The notes below the pieces were generated by a model that was given only the letters and a program-made list of their open reading frames with translations, searched no databases and was not told the DNA's origin. Below are positions 10,891 to 21,508 of a stretch of 60,000 bases of DNA, piece after piece; position 1 is the stretch's first letter, and every line of letters starts with the position of its first letter. The stretch is taken from positions 6,395,908 through 6,455,907 of the forward strand of contig NC_087082.1 in NCBI RefSeq assembly GCF_026151205.1, read 5' to 3'. A program made the position numbers and the translations under genes. Source of the stretch: Bolinopsis microptera. Taxonomy: Eukaryota > Ctenophora > Tentaculata > Lobata > Bolinopsidae.

Positions 10891-11254
10891 TTAATAATAT
10901 GCATCATTTGTTGTCTTGATCAACGTATAATTTTAGTCAGTTAGTCATTCGATCGTCAATAAGGTTTAATAATTAGTAAGTAAAGTTTAAAGCCGGATCC
11001 CGGTAGCCCATATAAACATAATATAAATATCTCCGGGATTTCGACGCGGGATCATATTATCACTCAGCCCGGCCCGCTGTTAGATACCTAAACATCTCAA
11101 GGTGATATCATCCCGCCCCGGAAATTTGTATAACATATAAACCCGGCCCGCTTTTTAGTCGTAACTGATGTTTATCATTCAATTCTCCGACTTACAATAA
11201 TCAATGATACTGCTGATTAGAACTCGATAATAGTAGAACAGTTAGACGCGCGAT

Positions 11255-11338
11255 CACGTGGGCTCGTCACGTGCGTACCACGTGCCACCAATAGCATACG
11301 CCGAGTCTATACCACGTGACACGAAAGCGCACCACGTG
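11255..11338. promoter_or_regulatory. Cluster of five CACGTG E-boxes
   Basis: CACGTG occurs at 11255, 11268, 11279, 11313 and 11333, that is five times in 84 bases and 215-300 bases upstream of the ATG at 11553. CACGTG is the canonical target of MYC/MAX, USF and MITF/TFE bHLH-Zip factors. Spacing and position suggest a regulatory element for the downstream ORF or for the repeat carrying it; no expression evidence is available here. Confidence 0.5.
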
Positions 11339-11552
11339 ATATGAAACATCGTAACTGTCCACTTCTTTTACACGCAAATTCCTGGGAACGTTGCCAAAGC
11401 AGCTAATTCTTGGAATTTCTCCAACGCGTGGCTGGTGGCGTGAGAAGTTGGCGACTAGCCAGCTACCCTTGTCCGTGCCCTAAAAATAGTATTGTTTTGC
11501 TTGCTCTCCTTCCAGCTCTTGTTCCTGCTAACGTTCAAGCTATTGCTCCACT

Positions 11553-11780
11553 ATGACAGATCGGTTTGACATTCAGATTGATGAACTGCTTTCCAATCGT
11601 GTTCCGGACAGTACAGTTAGAGTCAACAACTGGGCTCTAAACAAATTTAATTCTTGGCTTCAGTCATCCAGATTTGCTCGTGACTTCAATGACTTTGACC
11701 AAATTCCTGTTCAACGACTCAACTACATTTTAGAGTGCTTTCTTGTTTCTGTTGGATTTGACTTGAAGATTTCGAAATAA
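11553..11780 (+). pseudogene. Crypton-like tyrosine recombinase, N-terminal fragment
   Basis: A 75-codon frame reads VNNWALNKFNSWL near residue 24, then DFNDFDQIPVQRLNYILECF. This W-A-L-x-x-F-x-x-W-L helix followed by an L-N-x-x-L-x-x-F helix is the pattern of the core-binding domain at the N-terminus of Crypton-type tyrosine recombinases and their domesticated relatives (KIAA1958, QRICH1, ZMYM family). The frame ends soon afterwards; no catalytic R/H/R/Y domain follows, so it is truncated or a lone 5' exon. CACGTG sites lie upstream and hairpin-rich sequence downstream. Resemblance is by pattern only. Confidence 0.45.
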
Positions 11781-11865
11781 GAAGATATTCCGAAATAAAA
11801 ACTATTTTATCACTCTCTTCTAAAGTATAAATCCCTTGTCGAAATCGCCGGAGATAATTATAATC

Positions 11866-12035
11866 CATGAACACTTCACGCTCAGGGCTAAATAAATGTA
11901 ATCCCTCAGCTGGCGCTTCGGGATTACATATTAACACAAAACTCGTGCGCTGCGCGCACTCGTATGTGTTTATCAGATCATCCCGCTAGCGCGGGATGAT
12001 CTGTTATATAAACCCTTTGCGTGGCGGGTTTATGT
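11866..12035. repeat. Cluster of short GC-rich hairpins
   Basis: Several consecutive stems: an imperfect one at 11899-11927 (AATCCC...GGGATT), TGCGCTGCGCGCA near 11947, an 11-bp stem with TAGC loop at 11976-12001 (GATCATCCCGC...GCGGGATGATC) and AAACCC...GGGTTT at 12011-12030. Related pieces (CCCGGCCCGC, ATAAACCCGG) lie at 11070-11160. They may be ends of an unidentified non-autonomous element bracketing the Crypton-like ORF. Confidence 0.5.
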
Positions 12036-12887
12036 TATTATAAATGCGAATTGTTGCATTTTGATATTGTTTAGAACGCGAAGTTTCAGAAGTGCTAGAT
12101 TTTGATGAGGTCATGTTCGAGTATTCAGTAAACAATTATACGTTCTTTCTATTTCCTATATATTATGTAAATATGGTGTGTCAATGTGTTTGTTTTGCTG
12201 TGGAACAGGTTCACATCATTCAATATCACTGTGCTAATTTATAAATATGCGTAGTTATGTAATGTTATCGATACGCTGTTTTTATTGTAAAAATAATTGT
12301 AGTTATTATATATTATTATAGTCCACAGCTCTGATAATGTAGAAATTAGGACGACTGATAGCATCTTCTCATCTTTTAAAAGTAGTGATGATGTTATGTC
12401 ATATTATTATCCTAGATTTTACTTGATTGAATCTGTCTTAGTTACTATAATATATACAAGGTATTATAGTCCCTTGTGTAGGCTGATTAGATAAGTTACC
12501 TATAGTTTGTGTTGGTGAGATGTAAATCTAATTGTCTTGTGTGAGGAGTGTAAGCAATATTATAACCTGTGTTCTAGTGTATCTTACATTTTTAGTGTAC
12601 ACGAGTACATTTTATACGTTTATTATAGTGATCTGCCACGCCTTAGTTGCCTCTCAATTGCCTTATAGTTTTGTTGAAGTCTTTGCAGTGATTATATCCA
12701 GCTTTTACTCCTTTTGTTTCTGTTACACTGGTTCTATTTTTACTTAATTTGAGTGCCTTCCAAGTTTTATAAAGGTCCACCTCCACATAAAGTAATAAAG
12801 TATGTCACTGTAATAACATTCTTTAATTGTTATAAATCTTGAGGGAGGAGCTCTTTAACTTATTACTCAGCACAAATCTTTAAGACA
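12036..12887. other. Intergenic, no gene seen
   Basis: AT-rich. One open frame at 12532-12747 is hydrophobic only because of T-rich codons. Confidence 0.45.
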
Positions 12888-13850
12888 GAGGGGGTGGTAG
12901 TTTGTAAGATAGGGGGGGGGGGGGGGGTGGCAGTTTGTAAGACAGGGGGGGGGGGGGGGGGGGGGGGGGTAGTTTGTAAGATAGGGGGGGGGGGGGGTAG
13001 TTTGTAAGACAGGGGGGGGGGGGGGGGTAGTTTGTAAGATAGGGGGGGTGGCAGTTTGTAAGACAGGGGGGGGGGGGGGGTAGTTTGTAAGATAGGGGGG
13101 GGGGGGGTAGTTTGTATGATAGGGGGGTGGTAGTTTGTAAGACAGGGGGGGGGGGGGGGGGTAGTTTGTAAGATAGGGGGGGGTGGCAGTTTGTAAGACA
13201 GGGGGGGGGGGGTAGTTTGTAAGACAGGGGGGGGGTAGTTTGTAAGACAGGGGGGGGGGTAGTTTGTAAGATAGGGGGGGGGGGGCAGTTTGTAAGACAG
13301 GGGGGGGGGGGGGTATTTTGTAAGATAGGGGGCTGGTAGTTTGTAAGACAGGGGGGGTAGTTTGTAAGATAGGGGGGGGGGGGGTGGCAGTTTGTAAGAC
13401 AGGGGGGGGGGGGGTAGTTTGTAAGACAGGAGGGGGGTAGTTTGTAAGATAGGGGGGGGGGGGGTGGCAGTTTGTAAGACAGGGGGGGGGGGGGTAGTTT
13501 GTAAGATAGGGGGGGGGTGGCAGTTTGTAAGACAGGGGAGGTAGTTTGTAAGATAGGGGGGGGGGGGTGTTTGTAAGACAGGAGGGGGGGGGGGGTAGTT
13601 TGTAAGATAGAGGGGGGGTGGTAGTTTGTAAGATAGGGGGGGGGTAGTTTGTAAGATAGGGGGGTGGTAGTTTGTAAGACAGGGGGGGGGGGGTAGTTTG
13701 TAAGATAGGGGGGGGGGTGGCAGTTTGTAAGACAGGAGGGGGGGGGGGTAGTTTGTAAGACAGGGGGGGGGGGGGGGTAGTTTGTAAGATAGGGGGGGGG
13801 GGGCAGTTTGTAAGACGGGGGGGGGGGGGGGGTAGTTTGTAAGATAGGGG
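12888..13850 (+). repeat. G-tract minisatellite, roughly three dozen units
   Basis: The unit is TAGTTTGTAAGA followed by TA or CA and a G6 to G28 run, some with GTGGCAG in place of GTAG. The two variants (GATA and GACA) often alternate. Each pair of G runs could join a G-quadruplex on the plus strand. Unit length varies because of the G tract. Confidence 0.95.
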
Positions 13851-13999
13851 GGTCGTTCGGGTAGTTTGTTTTCTGATGACCTATCTTGTGAAACTGCTAA
13901 TTCGTTTTGTTACACATGACTCTAAAGTCTATGACACTGAAATACAGTAAGATCGCAAAGTAATATAGCTGCTCCCTTGATGAGTCGATAAGTTGGTAA

Positions 14000-14446
14000 G
14001 GGGCCATCTACTTAGGACGTCCGCCAAAATCACAGATTTTCAGGCCACCCCCTTCCTCTGTCCGGGTGTGCCCGAATTTTCAAAACCACCCCCCTTGATC
14101 CCCCGGACGTCCGGAATTTCCAGCTACTTTTAAGAGTACAAATAAAACCAACTCAATTCATTGTTAATAAAATGTGTAGTTACTTAAAATAATACATTAA
14201 GTGTCGAAAAAGTATAGCACAATTACATTTAAGTACTCGTTCAAAATACAGGGATCTAAACTTACAGAGTAATTAGTGTCAAAGAGTTTAAATAAATGGG
14301 ACTTTTTCGTTAATTCTGCCAAAATTTCCGGACGTCTGAATTTTCAGAAACCACCCCCCCCCTCCCCCCTGTCCGGATTTTTCCGAAATTCCAAAACCTA
14401 CTCCCTGATCCCTATTTACCAGACGTCTTACGTGCTAAGTAGACCC
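14000..14446. mobile_element. ~450-bp TIR element with (C)CATCTACTTAG / CTAAGTAGACCC ends
   Basis: The left end GGGGCCATCTACTTAGGACG and the right end CTAAGTAGACCC are imperfect inverted repeats. Subterminal GACGTC and TTTCCGGACGTC blocks occur inverted on both sides. A TAA just outside each end may be a 3-bp target duplication. Non-coding, non-autonomous; superfamily not assigned. Confidence 0.6.
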
Positions 14447-16184
14447 TAAACGCACAGGATCTCGAGAAGATAACTGGGATCTATGATTTGGTTATGCACA
14501 CCGCCAAAGTTGGCACCGCCAACATCACAAGCATAATGATAGGTACTAGCATTTTATCCTGTGTGTTTAGGTGAGAAATACCTATACTAGCAGCTAGTGA
14601 TACCCATACAGTAACCATAGTAACCATAATAGCAGCTAGTGATACATGTTTACTGTCTAGTGTCTAAATCCTCAGATGTAATCTGTGTTTTGCTCATTAT
14701 TACTATTCATGTGTTTCCTGCTAGTGCTAATTACTGATAGCGACAGCTGCAGTTGCCATGGTTACAATACCATTGTCATGGTTACAGACTATAGATTCAA
14801 CTATTAGTTGTTGCGAACTAGTTATAATGGTTTAATGTGTAATGTTAGACTACGTGCAATGTTATTTAATGCAAGGTAACACGTTGCACGTGCTTCTAAA
14901 CTGCTTGCAGAGTTGGGTTAGGTAGATCACGTCCAAAACAACTAAATTATGGAACTTTTCTGTATGAATATCATACTGATCCGGAGTGTTATATTATGAA
15001 GGGTATGAAGTTTGAGTACAAACAAGGAATATTTTATTTATATTGAGGTATCTGCTTCTCATTAGCTCAGTTTAGCTCTCCCCTAACATATGAGTATTAT
15101 GTAAAAGTAAGAGAGCTAACTATACAGTATACCTACATACCTGCACTGCAATACTTTAACCTTATTTTTTGTTTTCTCTATCTACCTACATTCTACAGAC
15201 AGGTTGTTTTCTCTATCTACCTACATTCTACAGACATCTTTGATCTTCCCTTCATTCCAAGTTAAAGCTCCAATTAAGCCCCTCTTTTCTGTTTTATTTC
15301 ACATAATAGGGTCACGTGACACGGTCAAATCATGTACGTAATTGGGTCACTTGTCATGACACAGGTCACACACACACATACACGTGAAACTGGAATCGTT
15401 ATCGTGCAAGGTTCTTCTCACGCCACAGCACACTTGTCATCTTATTGATCTCTCCTGGCTTTAGGTGTCCTACGTTTATCCTTCGTTTGTTAGTACTTTG
15501 GTTTGCGATACTCACAATTTATTGTGGAGGTTTTGCTCACATAATAGCACATAATGTAGATTGTGGTCGGACGTTACGTGGTTATTCGCGACAATTGAAA
15601 AACCAACAAAGGAAATTGTTTGGATCGTTATTTATGTTCATTGTTCCTGGCTTTACAGTAGGAAAAGCAGTTGTGTAACAGTATGATGGGACATACCGTT
15701 ACACAACTGCTAGTTGTTGTTGATATGACAAACTATGCGGGTGTAATATTGCCCTGAAACCCCTGATTTACTGTTTGGGGGAAGGGAAACAGTAAAATAA
15801 ACAGTGAGCTGTAAGATGTGTCAGTGTGTCTACGTGCGTGACGGCGGAAAATACAGTGTCAACTGTGCGTGCAGTGCATTATGAGCATATAGAAAATGAT
15901 ATGGTTATAACTTTATAATTAACAGGTAAATGTAAAACTTGACAAGTATGATTGTTTGTTCAGCACATGCCCCTGTTCACCTGTGAGATAACTTTCAGTC
16001 AACTTTTGACTTATCCTGCTTAGTGCTATAATTGCTATTGCTTATCAATTTAAAACCAATCCCCAAACAAAGATCCTCTAGTCGACACACCATGTAAACA
16101 GTAGAGCTCTTCAGCTCTATACTTCTATAAGTTTTGGTGTGATTTTTGGGGACCGAAATTGAAGGATATTTAGGGCCCCAAATT
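14447..16184. other. Intergenic, no supported gene
   Basis: Holds GTAACCATAGTAACCATA near 14612, a tandem pair of a roughly 36-base unit (TCTATCTACCTACATTC) at 15170-15240, and a stem at 15670-15710 with 16-base arms (AGCAGTTGTGTAAC...). The 77-codon frame at 15445-15678 has one hydrophobic stretch, but no family signal. Confidence 0.4.
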
Positions 16185-16790
16185 TTTTTTTTTATTATTT
16201 TTTTTTTATTAAATACTTTTCAAATTTTACAGAGTACAGCAATAGATGAATACAAAATAGAATCGTTCAAAATATCGCCCCCATCTGTAGAATATGATGG
16301 GCACCCAAACACGGTAAACACATAGTGAACTATGTCCGCAGTAACTTGGACCCATTACATCGAATTAATCTAAATCCAAAAATTTATGAAAAACTATTTA
16401 ATAACAAACAAATCCATGGTGAATAACTGTGGATATATAGTCAAAATTGGTATTTCAATACGTCAAATTCCAGATACATTAGATACAGGTCTGATATGGT
16501 CATTAATGTGTGAGAAGGTGTGCGGGTGAAGTGTGATATGATGTTGAAAGTATAGGAAGGAGGATAAAAAAATTGATAAAACAAAAATAATAATAATATG
16601 GGGAGCAAAGAGACTAGGCTAGGCTGTTGTTTCACTATCCAATAAACATTTCCATAGATGCTTAGTGACCTCAGCTTTGAAAAGACTAGTAGACACAATC
16701 TGTCTTACCTGTAAAGGGAGTCCATTCCACAGTATATATGAGTTCTGTAGAAAAATGATTTTGCCAGTGGGCTATTTGAGGTACATATTA

Positions 16791-19700
16791 CTATATTAAG
16801 GTGTGTGAATTCTGACTTAACTTAGGTAAAATTGATGACACAATAGACAGACTGTCGAGGTGGCAACGTCTTAGTCGAGAAGTGCCCTGATATAAAGAGA
16901 GATAGTGAGGCAGCGATACAGGAATTAAATTGTTCAGAACTTTGTGGAAAAAAATAAGATCATTCAAGTCAAACTTTTGAGACAAAGGGAGAATGTCGAC
17001 AAGCTTGCACTTTTTGACATATTGCTCAGGTGGATAACTGCGGCCCTCTTCAGACAGAATCCATTTAATAGCTCTCTTTTGGAGACTTTCTAATTTATCA
17101 CTAAGTGATTTATTACAAGGGCGCCAGATTATGGAACAATTTTCGAATTGGCTACGAACTAGGGAGAGGTAAAGCGCCCGGCGACGTTTCAGATCAATGA
17201 CAATATGGCCATCTCTTCTGACCATACCAAGTTGTTGGCAGGCCTTAGTATAAATTCTGTCGCACTGACTATTCCAACTTAGCTTAGGAGTAACATCGAC
17301 TCCAAGATCTTTTTCTAACTCTACATACACAAGAGGAGAGCCATCAAGATTATATGCGAATGGAGGAGATAAAGATGGCTTTCCTGAAACAATAAGCACT
17401 TTACATTTTGCTGGATGGAATTGCATTTTGTTTCTAAGTGCCCAGTCAGAGAGATAGTCTATATCCATTTGTAAATTGGTATTATCAGAAGATGAATGTA
17501 TTTTACGCCAGATTTTTGTATCATCGGCATACAAAACAATATCAGTATTATCCGAAAGGCCAAGAGGAATATCATTGATAAACAATACAAAAAGTAAGGG
17601 ACCAAGGATAGAGCCCTGGGGGACACCAGAATTAACTGAGAGGGTAGATGACATCTCATTACCAATAACCACTCTTTGGTAACGGCCTTGAAGGTAATTG
17701 GTAAGAAATTTGAGAAGTGTACCATCAATGTTATATAAGGTCTTTAGCTTATGAAGAAGGATATCATGATTTACAGAATCAAATGCCTTAGCAAAATCAA
17801 AATACACAACATGATTGATAATGTTTTCGTTAAGAGACAATGCCAGGCTATCACAAAAGTCAACCATATTGGTTGTGCATGACTTGTGCTCTAGAAAACC
17901 ATGCTGCCTGGGATCAAGAAGGGTACTTGTCAAAGAAAGCAGTTTACGTTTAACAATGCGCTCAAAAACTTTCATGACTAAACAAGTAAGGGATATTGGT
18001 CTATAATTTTCAACCTCACTTTCCTTACCTTTCTTAAATATTGGGACAACATTTGCAAGTTTCCATTCTTGTGGAATGTAGCCACTGTTGTAGGATCCAC
18101 GAAAAATGCATGTTAGAGGGTAAGCTAAACCTACGGAACAATTTTTGAGAATTTTACCGTGTATGCCATCTGGTCCCTGGGCTTTATTTGAATTAATATT
18201 TGAAAGAAGCTTACGAACATCCCGATGATCGAAGTCAATATCAAAATCAACATCATTGACATAGGAGATGTCAGTGTCATAAAGTGAAGGATCCGAAAAC
18301 TGGTTATAAAAGAAAGAATTGAAAAGTTCAGCTTGATCTTTGGGTTTGAACCGAAGCTGTCCAGAATAACTAACACAATTAGGAATACGGCAGGAGTTAG
18401 ATTTATACTTAACATGTGACCAAAACTTCTTAGTTATAAGCGCTGGATCATCACTATTAAAAAGATTATCTCTTATTTTGGCTGATGAGAGCCTCTTAAA
18501 ATCTTTACGGCTAGTAACAAACTTTAACTCATTAGAAATAGAACCAGAAATTTTAAATTTAGCTCTGAGTCTATCTTTTTTACGGCATGAAGAAAAAAGT
18601 TCACTATCGAACCACGGGGGTTGGAACTCTGATTTAATAGTTACTTTAGGAATATGTATATCAACTAAATTCATAATGCAGTCTTTAACTAACTTCCAAG
18701 ACGAATCAGGATCTAGGCATTCTAGGACTTGCCAATTAATCGAGCATAATTCACGATTAATCATGTCCCAGTTTGCTTTCTTAAAATTATAGATTTTACG
18801 TTTAGGAGTTTTCTTACGGGAAAAGGAGCTTTTAATTGAAAAAGTGACAGGAAAATGATCAGATTTGCACACGGAATGAGGATCACAGACATTCAAGTTA
18901 TCGATTGTGTTATCATAATTACTGAGAAGAATGTCTAATGTATTACCACTTTTATGGGTGGGTGATGTGATCAACTGGGAGAGAGAAAGATCACTGAAAG
19001 AATCTATGAAGGATTGCTCAATAGGTACGGTACTGGATGAAGATAGCCAGTCTGTATGGGGAAGATTAAAATCACCAATAACATAGATTTTAGGGGGATT
19101 CTTTTTGGAAACTAGCTTGCGAATATAACTAACTATGACATCATGATTAGGTAACCCAAGAGTTCCTACTCTATAACAAGTACAGATTACAATACTCTCT
19201 TTGTTAGGAAAAGCAATTTTAACGGCAAGCATTTCTGCACCTAGGCTAACTGGTAGTCGGGTTGTAGTGGCGTCGAGATCAGACCGAACAGCCAAAAGAA
19301 CACCACCTCCATTTTCCCTAAACTTTTTAGGGTTATTGGGATCTTGAGGATGAGTCTTTCTCGTGCGGTCATTGCGGAAGATTTCATATTGAGAAGAAGG
19401 AAAAATTTCGTTGCTAGAAATAGACTTTTTGAGCCAAGTCTCATTTAGGGCAATTATGTCAGGCTGCTCTATGTTAGTAAAGGATTGAAGTTCGGAAATC
19501 TTATTACCATCAAGAAGGGGATGGGAGGAGCTTAGGTTACTGAAAGGAATAAGACCTTGGACATTTTGGTAGAGTACAGATAGGGAGTTGGGACCTGGAT
19601 TAAGCATAGAAGGATTAACAAGAGTTATCAAAAGAAAGTTAAGAGAGAAAACCAAAAGAATGAATAAAGAGACTAGACGCCTGAGGCGGCTGGAATACTT

Positions 19701-20153
19701 GATTCTATTCATCTTACCAGGGAGAAGAACATTTCTTATAAACCATGAGGAGATAATTACAAAGAAAAGTTTGATGTGGGAGCAAGCAAGAAATGGTATA
19801 AGATAACGTGGGCTGTCAAGGAGTAGAGAGGAATGAATATTAGAATCTAGGGGGAATACAGTGTTCATGGACCTAGTCGTGGAGAGAAGAATTGGGAGAA
19901 AGTAAGTCATGATGAGAGAATAGAAGAGAAACATATGATTATGATAATTGTAGTTGATGTGTGGGGTGTACATGTATGGAGACTTAAATGTGTAAATTTT
20001 GTTAGGTATAAACGTGTTGATATGTATATGTGCATTTCTTGACTGTGTACGAGGCCTTTTGCATGCAAAAAGACCTATTCTAAGTCTAAACGATTCATTG
20101 TCTAACATATAGGAAAATGGGCAGTGACCGAATGTACCTGAAATAGGAGGCAT
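16791..20153 (-). CDS. LINE ORF2: APE-type endonuclease plus reverse transcriptase, 1120 aa
   Basis: The endonuclease starts after LNPGP (about residue 187) with LSVLYQNVQGL, and keeps the metal-binding and catalytic motifs LNETW (about 238), IGDFNLPHTDW (about 360) and SDHFPVTF (about 434). The RT has VVPIFKKGK and NYRPISLT, FDFAKAFDSVNHDIL, SGVPQGSILGPLLF and the active-site box YADDTKIW (about 872), all intact. Its C-terminal part has the usual L2/CR1 thumb-side region (LVRSQFENCSIIWRP). It nicks target DNA and copies the element RNA there (target-primed reverse transcription). Unusual is a roughly 185-residue N-terminal extension with three strongly hydrophobic stretches before NPGP. It lies 97 bases downstream of ORF1 on the same strand. 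Confidence 0.93.
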   Translation of the reverse strand: MPPISGTFGHCPFSYMLDNESFRLRIGLFACKRPRTQSRNAHIHINTFIPNKIYTFKSPYMYTPHINYNYHNHMFLFYSLIMTYFLPILLSTTRSMNTVFPLDSNIHSSLLLDSPRYLIPFLACSHIKLFFVIISSWFIRNVLLPGKMNRIKYSSRLRRLVSLFILLVFSLNFLLITLVNPSMLNPGPNSLSVLYQNVQGLIPFSNLSSSHPLLDGNKISELQSFTNIEQPDIIALNETWLKKSISSNEIFPSSQYEIFRNDRTRKTHPQDPNNPKKFRENGGGVLLAVRSDLDATTTRLPVSLGAEMLAVKIAFPNKESIVICTCYRVGTLGLPNHDVIVSYIRKLVSKKNPPKIYVIGDFNLPHTDWLSSSSTVPIEQSFIDSFSDLSLSQLITSPTHKSGNTLDILLSNYDNTIDNLNVCDPHSVCKSDHFPVTFSIKSSFSRKKTPKRKIYNFKKANWDMINRELCSINWQVLECLDPDSSWKLVKDCIMNLVDIHIPKVTIKSEFQPPWFDSELFSSCRKKDRLRAKFKISGSISNELKFVTSRKDFKRLSSAKIRDNLFNSDDPALITKKFWSHVKYKSNSCRIPNCVSYSGQLRFKPKDQAELFNSFFYNQFSDPSLYDTDISYVNDVDFDIDFDHRDVRKLLSNINSNKAQGPDGIHGKILKNCSVGLAYPLTCIFRGSYNSGYIPQEWKLANVVPIFKKGKESEVENYRPISLTCLVMKVFERIVKRKLLSLTSTLLDPRQHGFLEHKSCTTNMVDFCDSLALSLNENIINHVVYFDFAKAFDSVNHDILLHKLKTLYNIDGTLLKFLTNYLQGRYQRVVIGNEMSSTLSVNSGVPQGSILGPLLFVLFINDIPLGLSDNTDIVLYADDTKIWRKIHSSSDNTNLQMDIDYLSDWALRNKMQFHPAKCKVLIVSGKPSLSPPFAYNLDGSPLVYVELEKDLGVDVTPKLSWNSQCDRIYTKACQQLGMVRRDGHIVIDLKRRRALYLSLVRSQFENCSIIWRPCNKSLSDKLESLQKRAIKWILSEEGRSYPPEQYVKKCKLVDILPLSQKFDLNDLIFFHKVLNNLIPVSLPHYLSLYQGTSRLRRCHLDSLSIVSSILPKLSQNSHTLI

Positions 20154-20250
20154 AAAATTTAGAAAAAGATTAAATCAGAGATTTGTTTGAGTTTTAATTT
20201 TAGGCGCAACGTCTTAATCAAAATATCAAATGAAAGAAAAGATCAAAGAT

Positions 20251-20904
20251 TTAAATTCCCAGAAGATTATTTACAACCCTGTCAAAACCGTGTTCGTTTA
20301 CAACAAACTTAAGCCAAGTGGACAGTAAACCTACTCCTCTCATGTTGAGATGAAGCCAATCATGGTATAGAAGTTCATTACATGATCTAAAGTCTCGAGT
20401 TAAAAAGTCTGAGAAACAGTCTAAGAACACGCAATTATTATTGAGGCATAAGTCTTTAAGTAGATTATTAAAATCTAGAACATTCTTTGCTATGTAGGAA
20501 TATAAACATTTAATAGGAAGACAACATTGGATAATTATAATTGCAGCGGGAAATAACTGCTTAGTGGTGTCAATTAAGTCATTAAGATACTTCCTAAGGA
20601 ACTGAACCCCATACTTAGAATGTTTTATGTCATTTGTACCAACACTCAATATAATTTTTTCAATATCGTCAGCTTCTGCAGCTGCATGAGTTTTATGAAA
20701 ATGCTGAATGTTTTCAGTGATGTCTCTAATTTTTGCTCCACTTTGGGACACATTGATTACTTTCCTTCCCCGGAATCCCAACTTATTTGTCCGTACGAAT
20801 TTTGTCATTGACGTACCAAACAGGACAGTGGTTTTCCTGCTCTTCGGTTTTCTTGGAGCATTTCGGTAGTAAAGGGTTGGTGTTGAGGTGGTGGTGGGCG
20901 GCAT
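20251..20904 (-). CDS. LINE ORF1 with SGNH/GDSL esterase-like domain, 217 aa or longer
   Basis: Blocks in order: LFGTSMTKFV with the nucleophile Ser (about residue 32; GTS in place of GDS), an oxyanion Gly in INVSQSGAKIRD, SVGTNDIK (about 90) and YHDWLHLNMRG (about 180) with the Asp-x-x-His pair. All four catalytic residues of the SGNH fold are present. Esterase domains of this kind occur in ORF1 of CR1/L2 LINEs; their role in retrotransposition is not settled. The frame stays open upstream of the listed ATG through 21020 and beyond (HKVRAESSAKETRYSLSFRC), and this reads as protein, so the true ORF1 probably started further upstream with a segment now lost. Confidence 0.85.
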   Translation of the reverse strand: MPPTTTSTPTLYYRNAPRKPKSRKTTVLFGTSMTKFVRTNKLGFRGRKVINVSQSGAKIRDITENIQHFHKTHAAAEADDIEKIILSVGTNDIKHSKYGVQFLRKYLNDLIDTTKQLFPAAIIIIQCCLPIKCLYSYIAKNVLDFNNLLKDLCLNNNCVFLDCFSDFLTRDFRSCNELLYHDWLHLNMRGVGLLSTWLKFVVNEHGFDRVVNNLLGI

Positions 20905-21153
20905 AGGAATTGTAGGGTGGACAATCTGCTCCCTGACTACATTTGTATCTGTCTTCGGTATCTGGCAGCGAAAAGATAAGCTATACCGAGTCTCCTTAGC
21001 TGAGCTCTCTGCACGAACCTTGTGAAGACAATATTCATATATATTAATGTAGTGAATTTTTCATACGGTTTTAAGTCATTAGTTATTATTATGTGTGAAA
21101 ACAAAGACTTGGCTAGATCACCAGATCACCACTTATCTTTGTTTGGGGACAAA

Positions 21154-21328
21154 AGTAACCATAGTAACCATAGTAACCATAGTAACCATAGTAACCATAG
21201 TAACCATAGTAACCATAGTAACCATAGTAACCATAGTAACCATAGTAACCATAGTAACCATAGTAACCATAGTAACCATAGTAACCATAGTAACCATAGT
21301 AACCATAGTAACCATAGTAACCATAGTA
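21154..21328 (+). repeat. (GTAACCATA)n microsatellite, ~19 copies
   Basis: Perfect 9-base array located between the 5' end of the LINE and the 5' end of the Penelope-like element. The same unit occurs at 25541-25592 and in ones or twos at 14612 and 35730. Long ORFs through it on both strands are artefacts of the repeat. Confidence 0.95.
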
Positions 21329-21508
21329 TTGGCTATGTAGCACATCGTTCTGACGTTTACTCGTACCGTATAACACGGGATTCAATATCAGAATCAGTCT
21401 TAGTCACGAAGTGCTTTTACCGTTACATCACTCTTTTTATTGCCATACATGGCAAAGTGTTTTGTATCCACATTATGATATCATGTACACAGTGAATCAC
21501 AGTGAGTT

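Larger units (their letters stand above)
16185..21055 (-). mobile_element. Nearly full-length non-LTR retrotransposon (L2/CR1-like LINE)
   Basis: Reading on the minus strand: an open ORF1 region from about 21055, the esterase part of ORF1 (20904-20251), a 97-base spacer, ORF2 (20153-16791), a roughly 600-base 3' UTR and an A-rich tail whose complement is the T-run at 16185-16212. The esterase-containing ORF1 and the APE endonuclease plus RT without RNase H are the layout of the CR1/L2/Rex1 group. The 3,363-base ORF2 has no stop or frameshift, so the copy looks recent. The 5' end is probably slightly truncated, since ORF1 stays open back to about 21055 without an obvious ATG. A 3' UTR fragment of the same family may lie at 42668-42950. 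Confidence 0.9.

Noticed and set aside
12532-12747. Hydrophobic 71-codon ORF
   Set aside because: Composition follows local T-richness; no motif, splice partner or start context. The same applies to 25257-25457 and 15445-15678.
12888-13850. CRISPR-like direct repeats
   Set aside because: Units are contiguous with variable homopolymers rather than unique spacers, and the DNA is eukaryotic; the same reasoning rules out the other arrays.
17459-19806. Several short ORFs inside the LINE
   Set aside because: Shadows of the 1,120-codon ORF2.
21022-21495. ORFs encoding Ser-Asn-His, Tyr-Gly and Val-Thr-Met repeats
   Set aside because: Products of the (GTAACCATA)n microsatellite in several frames and strands at once.
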